This document shows, in pieces, positions 1 to 12,081 of a stretch of 64,000 nucleotides of DNA (position 1 is the stretch's first letter; every line of letters begins with the position of its first letter). The translations under genes and the position numbers were made by a program. Below the pieces are notes generated by a model. The model was not told the DNA's origin, made no database searches, and saw only the letters and a list, made by a program, of their open reading frames with translations. The DNA is taken from positions 248,001-312,000 of the forward strand of contig JAMAHW010000010.1 in NCBI GenBank assembly GCA_023627715.1, written 5' to 3'. Source of the stretch: Periconia sp. R9002. Its lineage: Eukaryota; Ascomycota; Dothideomycetes; Pleosporales; Periconiaceae.

Positions 1-119
1 GCCTTGGTGTTGCGCTAGTGTATACGAAGGTGGCTTGTGGAACGTCATAGTTGACTATGAAGACGAAACCATACCCGCGCCACACAGCTTGTTTGGGAAG
101 CACTTACGAGAAGTGTACA

Positions 120-129
120 TATATATAAA
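120..129 (+). promoter_or_regulatory. TATA box of the PEBP-like gene
   Basis: A TATATATAAA run lies 79 bases before the ATG at 208, a plausible distance for a core promoter with a short 5' leader. Identification rests on sequence and position only. Confidence 0.5.
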
Positions 130-207
130 GGTAAAGAAAGGCCACAGAGGTTACAGATAGGTCACACAGCTCTCTTTGCCAAATCCCCAACTTCAAAGAC
201 AGCCGCA

Positions 208-1007
208 ATGCTCGGTCGTACCATTTTTGCGCTCTCTGCGCTCTCAAACCTCGCCAGTTCCACTCTAGCACCCAACTTCCCGCTCAGCGGAGGAACTACG
301 GATTTAAACCTCACCTTTGGTACAAACAATGTGTCTCCTCCTGGTGAATTGATCCCTCGAGCCGGTAAGTATTTCGTTCCGCAATTTTGTGGCCGTGAAG
401 TTGCCTTTAGACAAGCTGACGAAAGAATCAAGACACGGTGAACCCTCCCAATATCACGTCTCCAGTTTGGAACAGCGGCGGACGTGGCGTAGTTTTGATC
501 GTGGACTCGGATGTTCCTAGGAACAACACCCGCATACAGCTCCTGCACTATCTAGCTTCCAATGTCACGCTTTCGCCGCGCGACAATAAGACACTAGTGC
601 TTCCTCCCGTAGCCTCGACTGAGGCCGCATATCTCCAGCCCAGTCCGCCCGTGGGTGATGTTGCGCATGCATATACGGTCTTGCTCTTCACACAACCATC
701 CAACTTTTCCATCCCTGCCGCTTTCCGCCAAGTTTTGACCGCCCGCGCACCGTTCGATGTCTCCGCGTTCAGAGTCGCAGCCGGTCTAGCAAACCCCATT
801 GCGGCGAATTATTTCCGAGTGCAGAATACCACGGGTACTGCCACGACTACTTTCCCCCCTCCAGCCAGCACGCCGACTAATGGCACCTCTGGGAGGCCCA
901 CTGCTCCTGCTTTCCCCGGTGTTGCGGCGACCGTAGATGGTGAGAAGGGATGGCTAATGGGTATCGGTGGGTTGGCGCTTGCGGGAGCAATGGGCTTCGT
1001 CTTGTAA
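208..1007 (+). CDS. Secreted, probably GPI-anchored PEBP-like protein
   Basis: Model join(208..364,433..1007), 243 aa. The intron (GTAAGT donor, CTGAC branch at 416-420, AAG acceptor at 430-432) is the only choice that joins the two open frames in phase and skips the stop at 417. Residues 1 to about 21 form a signal peptide. The body matches the phosphatidylethanolamine-binding protein fold: a VDSDVPR segment, then an HYLASNVT stretch, then a HAYTVLLFTQP strand that corresponds to the conserved ligand-pocket strand of the family. The tail is Thr/Pro/Ser-rich with NGTS and NTTG glycosylation sites and ends in a Gly/Ala/Leu hydrophobic segment, as in GPI-anchored proteins. PEBP proteins bind lipid headgroups or small ligands; a cell-surface role here is inferred from the signal peptide and tail. 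A TATA box lies 79 bases upstream. Confidence 0.85.
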
Positions 1008-1606
1008 CATGTTTCGATTTGAATCTAGTGGTTGCAAGTAATGTGGGGTTTGAATTGATTCCATCTCTTCAGGCAACTTGAATCTGCTCTAATATGGAGA
1101 AAATCTAAAAATGTGTAGTAATTAGAATCAGTGATTTATAGTAAGCCATATAAATATTTACGAGTCGTTTTCCGTGCTATTTAAAAGCGAGAGCAGCGAC
1201 TCAAAAGCAGCTGTGGGATTCGGGTTTTATGATTCCCTTGCTCTAACAGAAAGCGGATTTCTCGGATTCCGAAGCATGTAGTACACAGCGTAAACCGGCA
1301 GGTGCCCCCAACGTTGTTCTTTCCCATTCGATGTGTAGATAGCGGGGAGACCAATTGGGCGTAATGCATGCAACGTTACCTACATATGTAGAAAAATGTA
1401 CCACATGATCTACCAGGCGACAAGGGGCAGCACAGTGCGCGGCGCAGTTCACGGACAAACTGTTTCCTTCCCCAAGTTCGGCGAATTGCAAGACCAATAT
1501 ACATACACATTGGACTATATATACCTCTCTCACCGCATCGGTTTTTTGAGGCAGGCTCAACCAAGAATCAACACGATATCCAGCAACAACATCAAAGTCA
1601 GATAAC
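1008..1606. other. Intergenic, promoter of the ABM-type gene
   Basis: No gene seen. It contains an exact 12-base palindrome CTACATATGTAG at 1380-1391 and a TATA box just before the next gene. Short open frames here are on both strands and lack family features. Confidence 0.6.
1516..1523 (+). promoter_or_regulatory. TATA box of the ABM-type gene
   Basis: TATATATA about 84-91 bases upstream of the ATG at 1607. Position fits a core promoter; nothing else was tested. Confidence 0.5.
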
Positions 1607-2410
1607 ATGTCTGTCCAAACACTCGAGAGCGTCGCCTTCAAATTGAGGCCCGGCTTGACTGTCGAGACAGGAGAAGGGAAAGCAGTATCTGATGAGTGCC
1701 TAGCTCTCATAACAGCGGCAGAGGGTTGCAACGCCGTTTATCGCGGTATGGAAATCGAGAATCCAGATATTTTACACGTGATCGTAGGTTAGTATGCGCG
1801 TAATGCTCCTTTCGGCGACTTTTTTCTTTCAGACCTGTAATGCGCCGTTCATCCTCTCCGGGGGTTGACTCTCTACATATTCCTTCTCCACGGTTGACGC
1901 TAAAACACCAATTTGGCAGATTGGGAAACCATTGAATCACACAAGGCTTTCACCCAAAGTCCGAACTTCAAGCCTTTTCAAGAAAAGGCCAAGACTATCC
2001 TCGCCGCACCTCCTGCACCGTTCCACGTCACCATCCCTTCAGACCAACCTATCTCTCGGCCTCTCTCTGCTCCGGTGACCGAGGTCGTGTCCGCCTTCTT
2101 TGCACCCACGTATGACCGCACCGTCTTCGAAGCCACTTTCGAGAAACTCGGGGCGGCTTTAGAGGAAGTGGGCGTAGATACAACACGTTCTGCGAGGGGA
2201 TGGGGTGTAGAAGAGCATAGGCACCCGGCTCTGGCTGCGGAGGGTGAGAAGGATGGCCCAGCCGCGTACTATACCGCTTTTCTTGGCTGGGAGAGTGTCC
2301 AACAACATATAGAGACTGTCAAGAAGGACGCTATCACTAAAGTTGGACCGAGTGTCAGAGGAGAAACCAAGGCGCTGGAGCACTATCACGTTTCTTTCAA
2401 GAAGGTTTAA
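1607..2410 (+). CDS. ABM/dimeric alpha-beta barrel domain protein
   Basis: Model join(1607..1787,1920..2410), 223 aa. The donor is GTTAGT at 1788 and the acceptor TTTGGCAG ends at 1919; the split codon gives Asp and restores the frame into DWETIESHKAF. The N-terminal half (ESVAFKLRPG, then ILHVIVDWETIESHKAFTQSP) is the classic antibiotic-biosynthesis-monooxygenase/EthD-type ferredoxin-like half-barrel, and the C-terminal half (YYTAFLGWESVQQH, then LEHYHVSFKK) repeats the pattern, so the protein probably holds two barrel units. Such fungal proteins are cytosolic and usually of unknown substrate; some act as monooxygenases without metal or cofactor. No signal peptide. Substrate cannot be read from the sequence. 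The start ATG is preceded by A at -3 (ataacATGtct). Confidence 0.8.
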
Positions 2411-3410
2411 ACCTACTCTATGATGTGTTGGTAAATAGGCATCAATGCAATCATCTTCATTCGCGTCGAGACATTATGTCAGAGCATTTCATTATGCTGC
2501 ATACTCGTCTCATTGCTGACTAGAGCTTTTCACCTAGCAATTTGCGTCTCTCGCTCTGTTCTCTTTCTCGCGCGAAAGAGCTGCATTCATAAACATCTCA
2601 ACGTTGCAAGCCCCTTGCTCACCAGGTTGGTAATTACCCGAGGTCAGAAAGCTGAACGCCTTAATCGTATGATCCTGTTCGAGTTGGCTTTATTTTGACC
2701 TATTATGCGTCTACTAAGAGTCCGAGTTGCCTGTTATTATACGGGATATAGTTCCGACAGTAAGCAACATAGGAGCGGTACATCCTTTTATACCCTCCCC
2801 CGACAACAGGCGACAATCTGGCCCTGACCGTGATGACATCACGTGATACTACTCTTCACAAGTTCGTAAATCAACTACTTTGTCTAATGGTAAGATTCCT
2901 CTTTGATTTGGACCTAGAATTCAAAGACAGCTTGCCACACTGACGAAAATAAATGCCCCTGGAACTTGAGAAAGTCAAATGATATATAGCCGTAATCAAT
3001 ATAATCAATCATCTTAGAGACAGGCCAATTTATCATATCTAACCAATTTTTGTAATTGTTTTTGAGTCCTAGAGATTCGCCCGGTTGGACCGAACATCCC
3101 AGAGCAACGCGATGATAGAATCTAGTGTCGTAACCAAAATGCAAATGCAATGCGTTTCCAGCAGAACCCAAGCAGAAAATCAAACATGAAAAGACGTCAA
3201 AATGCAAGACTGCGCAATGCTAGAAGACCGACGAAGCCAACTTCGGAGGCGAAATGATGTGCTGCTGAGATAATGCAAAGCCAGGAAGGGTATTTCTAAA
3301 AACAACACACCGATAAAAAAGCTGTCTACAAAGAATGGAAGAAACAATGGACCAGAGATGTTCAATCAGAAGTCCGTCGCCTTTAAGAAAAAGAAGAAAG
3401 AATGACGCGC
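2411..3410. other. Intergenic between two converging genes
   Basis: One kilobase with 3' ends on both sides. AT-rich patches occur at about 2960-3060. I see no gene; a tRNA-like TCTAATGGTAAGATTC stretch at about 2883 lacks a matching T-loop and was rejected. Confidence 0.6.
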
Positions 3411-4437
3411 TTATTTGGCGCTCTTCCTGACATCCCACATGCTGTGCATCCTCGTGGCCTGGCCGTCGGTGAATTCGCTCCAGCACTTGCTTGGAGAGTA
3501 GTTCATGTAGTTTGCTAAAAGACAGAAGAGTCAGTTGCTTGGTAGTTATGAAACAGAAGGGTGGGGAGAGCACTCACAGACGGGGTCGGTGCCAGGTTGT
3601 CCGGGGCAAGTGTCGACAGGGTTGCAGTTGCCGCCGTTGGGCTTCAGGTGGACGGGCGTGTCAGCAACGTCGTCACCCTGTCCAGTGGTGCAGGTGGGAT
3701 TGGGGGTTGCGGAGTTGGGCGATTGGAAGGTGTGCGCGAGACCGAGCCAGTGGCCGATTCTGTTTGATATATGGGTCAGCAACTTTTCTTTATGCGTCGG
3801 AGAGAAGGGAAAGAGCTTACTCGTGAACGAGCACTTTGCCATCAGATTTGGTCGGGAGGGTGTCCGAGTTGAAGCGGCAGCCGTCAAAAGCATACTTGCC
3901 ACCGTGCCTGGAGACAGGAAGAGTGCAGTCACCAGCTACGTTTCCGGGCATATCCTTCACGATGTACAGGTTGAGGGTTCCGTAGTCGCCCTTGCGGAGC
4001 TTGTTCCCCAGTTTCTCCGTCTTTTCGTTTGCGTCGATGATCGAAAGGTCCTGGTCGACGGTGCGAGTGGTACCGATGTGCTTGAACGAGATCTGGCGCT
4101 TGTTGAAGGCCGCATTGATGACGTCCATTTGCTTCTTGATCTGGTCGTCCGAGACCCAACCGTCCTCCACCTTTTGGCTGGTGGCCACAACATGGAAATA
4201 TGTGTCAATACTGACATCGGCTCTTGCTGCCAATGTTATGTTGTGCGGGTCTTCCTCTAAAAGGTCTCTCTTCAACTTTTCCTCCCCGGCGATCTTCGCG
4301 GACAGCTTCCAGAATTCCGCACCTGGATCTGGGCAGTCTGCCTCAGCGAAACCAGCGGCCGTGTTCGAAACTCCGCGGGGGAAAACGAGGGCAGAAGTGG
4401 CACCCATGAGGGCACTGATGCAAGTGAAGGACTTCAT
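3411..4437 (-). CDS. Secreted M43 (pappalysin-type) metalloprotease
   Basis: Model complement(join(3411..3514,3578..3759,3821..4437)), 300 aa. Both introns fit exactly: GTAAGC donor with the first acceptor splitting the catalytic Glu codon, then GTGAGT with a CTGAC branch. Residues 1-20 are a signal peptide, followed by a propeptide to about residue 75. The zinc site reads HEIGHWLGLAH, with His205, Glu206, His209 and His215, and the Met-turn is SNYMNYS with Met270, as in fungal Mep1-like extracellular proteases of family M43B. Paired cysteines in the GDCTLP, DGCRF, PTCTT, GNCNP and DTCPG segments suggest disulfides. Length is normal for the family (about 270-300 aa). It should degrade extracellular protein; in plant- and animal-associated fungi relatives are secreted virulence or nutrition enzymes, but which applies here is unknown. 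Confidence 0.93.
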
Positions 4438-5714
4438 TGTGATCGGAATGGGAGCTGGTTAAAGTTTGAATTGGAGAGGAAGAAAGAAAAAACGATGAAA
4501 GAGCCTGCTCAATGAGTGTGAAGAAGTGAAGACTGAAGAAAGGAGTGTAGTGGAATATCCGAAACGGAAGTTGTTGACGTTGAAGCTGAATGAGAGTAGA
4601 AACTTATATCAAGTGTATACGACCTCCTCTTATATACCCATCTGCAGCATGAAGCTTCCAGACTCCTGCCAAGTTGGGGCCCTTAATTTCCCGCGGACCC
4701 CAGATTTCCATGCCTTCTAATTCACTGTGCTGTCACAGTGTCACTGCTGTGCACGTTGTTTCTAAGCCTAGTTTGTTCCCGTGCGAATTGTAAACCAAAC
4801 CGATCGCTCGTTGGAGGGGGCCTTAACCAGGGGCCCATGCACGCGCATAGAGAAACGCTCCCTTGAAACACTTTGTCGGGCAAACGAGAAAGCTGAAGGA
4901 GTCCGTAGGCTAGAACGTCGTGATTTGCCAGCCGATGAACGGACCCTCCAAAAAGTGTGCTCACCGGTCCAATCGCTATTGGAACACAAAGACGACAAAA
5001 GCTGAGTCTCGGACGAAGCTGGGTAAGCAAACGCCCGTTATGAGATGGTTTAACGAAGACATGTTGTCTGCGGCAGCGGGCCTATGAATGGCGCAGAGGA
5101 GGGTCTTTTCTTTATTTTTTGCGAATGAAACCCGGCATTTGATATGGCCGTCTCACTGTTAGGCGCGGGAGAGTATCATGCCTTAATTTTAACTTTGAAC
5201 ATCTGCCAAGAGCACGCCTAAACATTCATGGTAGTAGCCAAGGCCCAATAGATTGCGCACAGCATTCTCGCTAGAATTGTTAAACAGCCGTCCTATTGTG
5301 CAATCAACACTATGCAATGGGAAGGAATATGAGATTACATATCTCCGAGACAATGTTCGGCCTTATAACTTTATCTTGATGCGTGCACACTCTGCAGGCG
5401 GAGATTTATAGAGGTCTGCAATACAATACAGGGCTAAAAAGCTTATTGTTGTGGGCGATCCCCTCAACGTAGCGTCCAGCTGCTGAATACACAATAGGTA
5501 TGTGAAAGGCGACTTTGTTTAATCTATCATTTTTTGCTAATGTTCTTTTTTAGGCGATACATGCGAGCTTGGAGAAGTGTGCTCACCTTCCGTGCCCGGG
5601 CTGTGAAGGAGGCTGTGAAGATACTTGTTTAACTGTGGCTGATATGCCTTGGAGAGACATTTTTAGGATGAAACAAACCCAGGCCAGATGTCATGTCGCG
5701 CTGCCAATGGCGTC
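4438..5714. other. Intergenic, protease promoter and synthetase 3' region
   Basis: About 1.3 kb. It holds the protease promoter on its left. No protein family or RNA gene was recognised; open frames near 4730-5030 occur on both strands at once and look like chance. Confidence 0.6.
4629..4636 (-). promoter_or_regulatory. TATA box of the M43 protease gene
   Basis: On the minus strand TATATAAG lies about 192 bases before the ATG at 4437. A CT/GA-rich leader follows, as is common before secreted-protein genes in filamentous fungi. Confidence 0.45.
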
Positions 5715-7205
5715 TCATCTGGAGATCATATGGTCGCGCGCTGGGCCAACCCCTACCCACTTCACTTTAACTCCTACGAATGTTTCGATAAATTCGATGT
5801 ACTTCCTAGCTTGGACAGGCAAATCGTAGTAGCTCTTCGCACCCGTGGTGGGTTTCTTCCAGCCTGGTAACGTCTCGTAATTGACCTCAACCTTCGCAAG
5901 TACTTCCGGATTTGCAGGAAAACCTTCGAGATGCTGGCCTTGGTATGTGTAGGATGTTGCTACTTTAAGTTCGTCAAAGTCATCTAGGACATCAAGCTTG
6001 GTGAGGTTGATGGCCGTATAATCATTACAGGCATGAGAATGTTTGATCACAACGAGATCCAACCAACCGCAGCGTCGTTTTCGTCCGGTTGTAACACCAA
6101 CTTCGTGACCGACCGATTGGAGTTTCTCGCCTATCTCGTCAAACTGTTCGGTAGGGAAGGGGCCACTGTGAATTCAAGTGTTAATCCTACTCGTTCAGGT
6201 GTATGACTGCGTAGCGGCCAAAGACTTACGATCCAACACGTGTAGTATATGCCTTCACGACGCCTATAACCTCTTTGATAGACCGCCATCCTAGGCTCAA
6301 TCCTGTCAGCACTCCCCCAAGTCCAGTGTTCGATGATGTAACGAAAGGATATGTGCCATAATCGATATCCAACATGATTGCATTGGCGCCTTCAACAAGA
6401 ATCTTTGCATTCTTTTCTTTGGCAGATGCGAGCAGTGGAACTTGGTCAACAACGTATTCCTGGAGTTTAGGTCGGAGCTCCTAAACAGTATATCAGTAGC
6501 TACTCACGGTCTCACAATATTGGTAGCGCACCTTGTACTTGGCAATCTCCTCATCCACGTCATATTTGAGAAGGTCCCCGAATCGTTTCTGGTAGCCTTG
6601 CGCTACCCTCCTCAACTTCTGCTCAAATATTTCCTCATCAAAAAGATCACACATGCGTAGACCGCTTCGCGTCATTTTCGTGCTGTAGGTTGGGCCTGTC
6701 ACAAAGTTAATTCGGCAATGCAAGCAACGACGGGTTCAGTTGGGACTGACCGATGCCCTTCTTGGTGGTTCCTGTTCCAACACATGTCAGTTTTCTCTTC
6801 GTCTAACAGCCGTGTGTAGGTCGAACCTATTAAGCCACCGCCCAATTCGACTTCTTCCAAACCATCTACCAATTGATGGACGTCGAAAACGACATGGGCG
6901 CGATCGGATATGTATATCCTTCCCTCTGTATTCAAGCCCTTCTTATCCAATTCTTCCAATTCCTTGAAGAAGGAAGGAACGTGAACTACGCAGCCGCTTC
7001 CGATTACGTTTATACAGCCGGGATTGACGAGGCCGGAGGGCAGGATGTGGAAATCGTACGTGACGCCGTTGACGACAATGGTATGGCCAGCATTGTTACC
7101 GCCTTGTGCACGACAACACAGTTGCGATTCGTGAGCGAGGATGTCGGCGAGCTTTCCTTTGCCTTCGTCGCCCCATTGGGCTCCGAGAACAACGGTGACG
7201 GACAT
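5715..7205 (-). CDS. ADE12: Adenylosuccinate synthetase
   Basis: Model complement(join(5715..6165,6230..6480,6532..6695,6751..6771,6827..7205)), 421 aa, the usual length. It ligates IMP and aspartate using GTP in the first committed step from IMP to AMP, in the cytosol. The P-loop reads [11 protein letters not shown] at residues 8-18, with catalytic Asp13 and His41 in NNAGHT. Later conserved segments are [18 protein letters not shown]-type and GSGPFPTEQ, with the end [13 protein letters not shown]. Exon 2 is only 21 nt and encodes the conserved GTTKKGIG link. Intron 1 begins GTTCGA, a weak donor; all the other junctions are ordinary and the phase holds throughout. Intron 3 uses donor GTGCGC: using the stronger-looking GTGAGT 24 bases further on would leave a 27-nt intron and insert eight non-conserved residues. 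Confidence 0.96.
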
Positions 7206-7791
7206 GTTCCGAGAGAGAAAACGAGGAGAGCAAACAGGCGAGGAGAGTCTGGGTGGCTGGAGTATTTCAATTGCTCATGAGACCGAAAAACGGGAGGGCG
7301 CTGGTTCCCCCACACGGTTTGTCTGCGTCCAATTAAAATGTTTTCGCGCCGCTGAAGGCTACGGCAAGCGGGTACCTCTGTAGATGACTGTGAGTCGACA
7401 GCGGCAGGAGACGGCTCAAACCGCACTTTTCTTCCAGGGAATCGGTGCAGAACTTGGTGTTGTGCGCTTGGCTGCAACCAAGCCAATTGTAGCACGGGGT
7501 CGAGGTGGATCTGGCTACGATACAGATGTTTTTTTGAGGCTGATGGGGAGCATTTCCTCCGCAAAAATCCTGTGCCCCGCCCCCACCTTCTGAATCGATG
7601 ACGGAATTTCTGCGTTTCGAAGGCCGCACGTGACGACAAGGGTACGTGCTGCATGACTCAGCGCCCCGCGTACCGAGTATGCTCGTCGCCCTATGTATGC
7701 ATACATCAGATCTATATCACTTCAAAGTTGAATCACATACAGTGCAAAGCTGTTTATGTGAAGGGTTTGCATATAACATTATGTCTCTCAT
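7206..7791. other. Intergenic, synthetase promoter
   Basis: 586 bases between the synthetase start and the 3' end of the Zn2Cys6 gene. No gene seen; open frames here overlap each other on both strands. Confidence 0.6.
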
Positions 7792-10601
7792 TCACCCTAC
7801 CCCTGTCCAGTGCTGATCCAACCACTGCAGATCAGATGCTCCAACAAATGGAAAAGTAAAAGGTGGAATTACCATATTGTCCGGTCCCATTGGCGCATTA
7901 CCAAACAGTCGGTAATATTCATTCTGTTTCCAAATACAAGAGTTAGCTCTGATGTAGCAATTCCAGCAGGATACTGACCACATCGAAATCATTAAGCGTC
8001 GACTGCATCTGGTGTGTGTTGCGCTCATGATGGTTTGCCTGTACTGTATTGCCTGTCTCTGAATGGATACCGTAATTCTTCTCGTTCTCCACAAATGGTA
8101 CTGAGGTATAGCTTGTAGTAGATGGTACATTCGGGAACAACGGCGGTGTATAATCCCCAAAGTTAACCATATCAGGGCCACTCGTCACCAGTGGTGGCGT
8201 TTGCAGATGACCAATACCCATACTTTCCCAATTTGTTACCGGGACCGAGGCCAGTGGCATATATGGTTGCTGTGGTTGTGTTTGTTGTGACAGAGCTTGT
8301 ATCTGTTCAAACGAGGATTGTTCCAAGCGCTTGTCGTCATAGCTTACTTGAGGAGGGAATTCAAAGCCTCGACCGTCATCCTTTTCCGGGGGAACATGGG
8401 CTTTCGATTTCTCGTCTGATCTGGAATCACTGGTGCCCAGCTGTGGCATGTTGGTTGGTGGGCGTACACGATGCGTGGATAGATATTTCCTACTTCTGTC
8501 CGATAGCTCACCGAGAACCATTCTGGCTTTCGTTGTTTGAGGTAAGTGCGCAGGCAGGTCAAAACTATAGTCAAGACACCGCCACGCTCGTGTAGCAAAT
8601 GCAGGATCTGGTGTTGTGATGTAGAGCTCAACTAGTAAAAGCAAAGCAATTTGATGTTGATGTATTGCTCCAATGTGCCACCCCCATTGTGATAATACCG
8701 GATGCTGCTCTATCGTCATCGTATGCTCAATCATTAGGATGCTCGCGGACATCATGATTTGACGAAGACGTTCGGGCATCAATCGCTTATTGTAGGTGGA
8801 TGATGCAAATGGGTGTAATATCCTGACGTAGAGTCTGCCACTCAAAATTCCATATAATTCCATGGCAACAACATGCAACGGAATTGTCTTGTCAAACATG
8901 GGCAGATAAGTCTGTTCCATGGCCTTTGAAAACGTTTGGATCCGGTTCAGTAGTGAGGTGATCGTTACCCGCTTCTCTCCAGCCTCAGCTTTTTTCAATA
9001 GTTTGGGACTCTCCATAACGAGGTATCGAGACATCTCGAAGCATTCTATACGCATACGTGTAATCGTCATACTGGTAAAATGCTTGCTATCCTCCGTGAT
9101 CTGTTGATTGGACTGGGCAGCCTTATCCAGATCTTCGTCGTTGACATTCAAAGGCAATTTTGTATCATATTCATCGCGACGTATCTGGACACGCGGTCCT
9201 ACTGCTTCGGAAGTCCGAGTGTCCAAGAGGATGATTTGGTACCAGATCAAACGGCGAATGTGAATCTCTATCATATCGCTCGAGTACCAAGTGGGGTCGC
9301 GGTGCATACCCATACACTCGGCGATCCGTATGCAAGTACCGACAAGTGCAGAGTGTGCACGAGAGACCTCCGATCGACACAGTGGTATCTATGCGTAATC
9401 AGATACTGACTCGTGTATTTGCACAGTGACCTCTCAACAAATGCGAAACGTGGGTTTGAACTTACAAGATATGTGACGAATGCTTGGACTGTTTCGAGCT
9501 TTGTTGTCCGTAATAAATTTGCTCTTGCAAGAGCAATCTCTGTCCCTTGCTTGAATCGGTCTACCAAACTCGATTTTTCAACGCCAAAGTCGGCCTGAAC
9601 CTTGACGTCCGACATGGAAATGACTGAACTAAGAAGCATGGCAAATAAGAGAGCCCGATAAGACGATCTAGTGTGGATCCCAAGCATGCCATGTTGCCAG
9701 AAGACTGGGTAATACCTCTCAAAGGACGGTCGATGAACGGTTTGTGTTATGACATGCACAAATTCCCAATAATGTGCAAGTATCTTATCCACATGCTCCT
9801 TTGGAGGAAGATCCATGACAATTGATGTATCGTATAGGGCTGCATCGAGCAAGAAGCCGGAGCTAGGTTCCACATAGTCGTTTCCTGGAGAAGTCCAAGA
9901 TTGTGGCGATTGCTTAGCATACAGGTTCGGACCATCCTCTCCCGGTATATCCTTTTTGCAAGCCGCAAGCTGTATATCGTTTAGCAGAAAGCATCTGCAT
10001 ATGCAGCTATTGCACTAACCTCGTCAGCGAACCTAGGTCTAACAAGACCGCCGATTCTGTCAGTCAGTCTGAGTTTGCCTAAAGCAATGCCCAAATCACC
10101 AAGATCGTCATCATCCCCGTCATCGTAATAGGATGCGTCCTCCACAATGAGTCTATTTTCTTGAAATCCCTTCACGTTATCGTCCTCTTCTTGATCACTG
10201 TACCCTGCTTCTTGCCCCGGGAGGACAGGGGCTTCATAGGAAGAGGACCTGCTTGCACGCTTCGTACTGTTCTTGAATGTTACTTCCTTTTCCAGGCTTC
10301 TTTCCAACATACCCATCTTCTCCTTCATCTCGGCAAGCTTCGCCTGCGCCTGTGGATCGACCTGGATGAAAAGACATGATCGAGAGAATTTTGTACAGTT
10401 GATGCATGGCTGTTGTTTGTCACACTTAAGCTTGCGCCGACGGCATTCGAGACAGGAAGTAATCAAGCGATTCCGACGCCGTGGAAGAGGCGACTTGTCC
10501 CTAGAAACGCCCGCTTCGGTTGTAGGTAGGGGTGTATCGCCAGAGAGGGGAGGTGAGGTTGCATGTTGATTGGACATATTGGTGACGATGACTGTATCCA
10601 C
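7792..10601 (-). CDS. Zn2Cys6 fungal transcription factor
   Basis: Model complement(join(7792..7923,7979..9388,9466..9969,10020..10601)), 875 aa. All three introns (50, 77 and 55 nt) fall between codons and have good donors (GTTAGT, GTAAGT, GTCAGT). The binuclear zinc cluster uses Cys50, Cys53, Cys60, Cys66, Cys69 and Cys76, preceded by a basic PRRRNR stretch and followed by a linker and short coiled coil (about 84-105). An acidic tract (DDGDDDD) follows. Residues from about 230 to 520 hold the fungal-specific middle homology domain, including the typical AECMGMHRDP segment. The C-terminal third is Gln/Pro/Ser-rich, as in activation regions. It should be a nuclear regulator; target genes cannot be told from the sequence. 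The neighbouring genes are housekeeping, so no local cluster regulator role is suggested. Confidence 0.93.
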
Positions 10602-12081
10602 AGCCAGTCACAGCTAGCCACTGTATACGCCCTGAACTCTGGTACTTTACGGACGTAAGGAATAGGCGAATGAATCTAGCGAGGGAGGTCAATACCAACT
10701 AGCACCGAGCGGTTCGATCTATATAGATACATACCCCCACGTCTGGCCTTTTTCACTCCGCCCCAAACGTGCCTGTGACTTAAATCTTGCGAATGGGCAA
10801 CGAAGGGCTCCACGAAATGTCGGTACTACTAACACCCCGAAGGGTGGTACGGGGCGGCCGATGCTTGCACTGACGACGACTAGAGACAACAAATAGGCGG
10901 CAATTGCGTTGAGGCGGATTGGGCGATAGGTCTCTTCCGCCAGTGAAGTCGCCAACCCCGCCCCTAGATTTCCAGAAAGGATTGGGGGCCAATAGTTATC
11001 TGGACTCTTAACCATCTGTACAATACCTACTGTATTGGGAAGTAATGACAAATGAGCACTCGTGCGAAAGTTAGTTGTTGAACGACTATCGGTGAGCACC
11101 AGGCTCTACATTGTGCACAACAGGGCGATCATTTGTTTAGCACTAGTTAATAATATGAGGTAAAAATACATCAGGATAGATGAAGGCTAGAAACCCGCTT
11201 GCAAAATCGGCAATGGGACGAATAGCTGTTTCATTTTCGTTTATTGGCGTTTGAACATTCATCATGCTCGTTTATTCTGATGCACTAACGCTTGCCACGC
11301 AATTTCATGAAACATTAGTGACCGATATGTGGGTTGAGAAATCTCGAACAGTATCTGACCTGAGCGTCCAGAAGTCACCCCAGGCTTATCAAGCGGGTTC
11401 TAAATTCAAAAACCCAAAGATCTATATATATTCTCGAGCTTTCTGCAGTGTTCAGGAATAGGATTCGATTAACAACACGCCAAGCTATCCATAGGACACA
11501 AACACGTAAGCCTGTTTATGAGTGATCCAACACCTTTGTCCAGAGTTCAGGAGCCATGTTTTCTACGATGTGGCTCAAGCTGGTGATTGCGTATCAGTTT
11601 GTCCGTCCCTAAGCTTGAACGGTGTCGGCAAAACATATCGCATCCTGACGTAGGTTTGGTGCCGCAATAGGCTAATTGATCACGGTTTTCGCGTTCTTAC
11701 GATAAGATGGGATTGTTTTCGCATTTTCTTGACACACTCAGATTTCTTCTGCCAGAGGAGCATCCACCGCTGCAACTTGCACTTAAATTTCCTTAGAGCA
11801 TGCTCTGAAGCAACCATGAAGCAGTTGGGATCAAAAGAATCTACGCGGGTCAACATACCAGCTCATTCCTTGCGAGGAACTAGAGATACATGTTACGGTG
11901 CAGTGTCTAAGTCTACTAGTCTTACAAAGAGGGGCTTCAGGGGTTTTTTTTTTTTTTTTCATCAAAATTGACAGGCCGATGCGAGCATATCTTCCGCATT
12001 AATACACTTCTTATTGGAATAACGTTGAACAGAATGGCACGTGAAATGCCGATGTGAGCTGTCCATGCGCTCCTGATCCAA
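10602..12081. other. Intergenic, regulator promoter
   Basis: About 1.5 kb holding the promoter of the Zn2Cys6 gene on the left and the 3' end of the citrate carrier on the right. A T-run lies at about 11945-11959. I found no convincing gene; a 126-codon minus-strand frame at 10719-11099 matches nothing I know. Confidence 0.55.
10717..10728. promoter_or_regulatory. Palindromic TATA-like element upstream of the Zn2Cys6 gene
   Basis: ATCTATATAGAT is a perfect 12-base palindrome about 116-127 bases before the start codon at 10601. It may serve as a core TATA element; its symmetry may be coincidental. Confidence 0.35.

Noticed and set aside
2876..2940. tRNA-like stretch with a D-arm resembling TCTAATGGTAAGATTC
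   Set aside because: No GGTTCGANTCC-type T-loop or pairing acceptor stem nearby.
3535..4260. Long plus-strand frame (241 codons) opposite the M43 protease gene
   Set aside because: It is the antisense shadow of the protease exons and crosses their introns; no family motif.
10719..11099. 126-codon minus-strand frame in the Zn2Cys6 promoter
   Set aside because: No recognisable domain and it covers the TATA-like element; likely chance.
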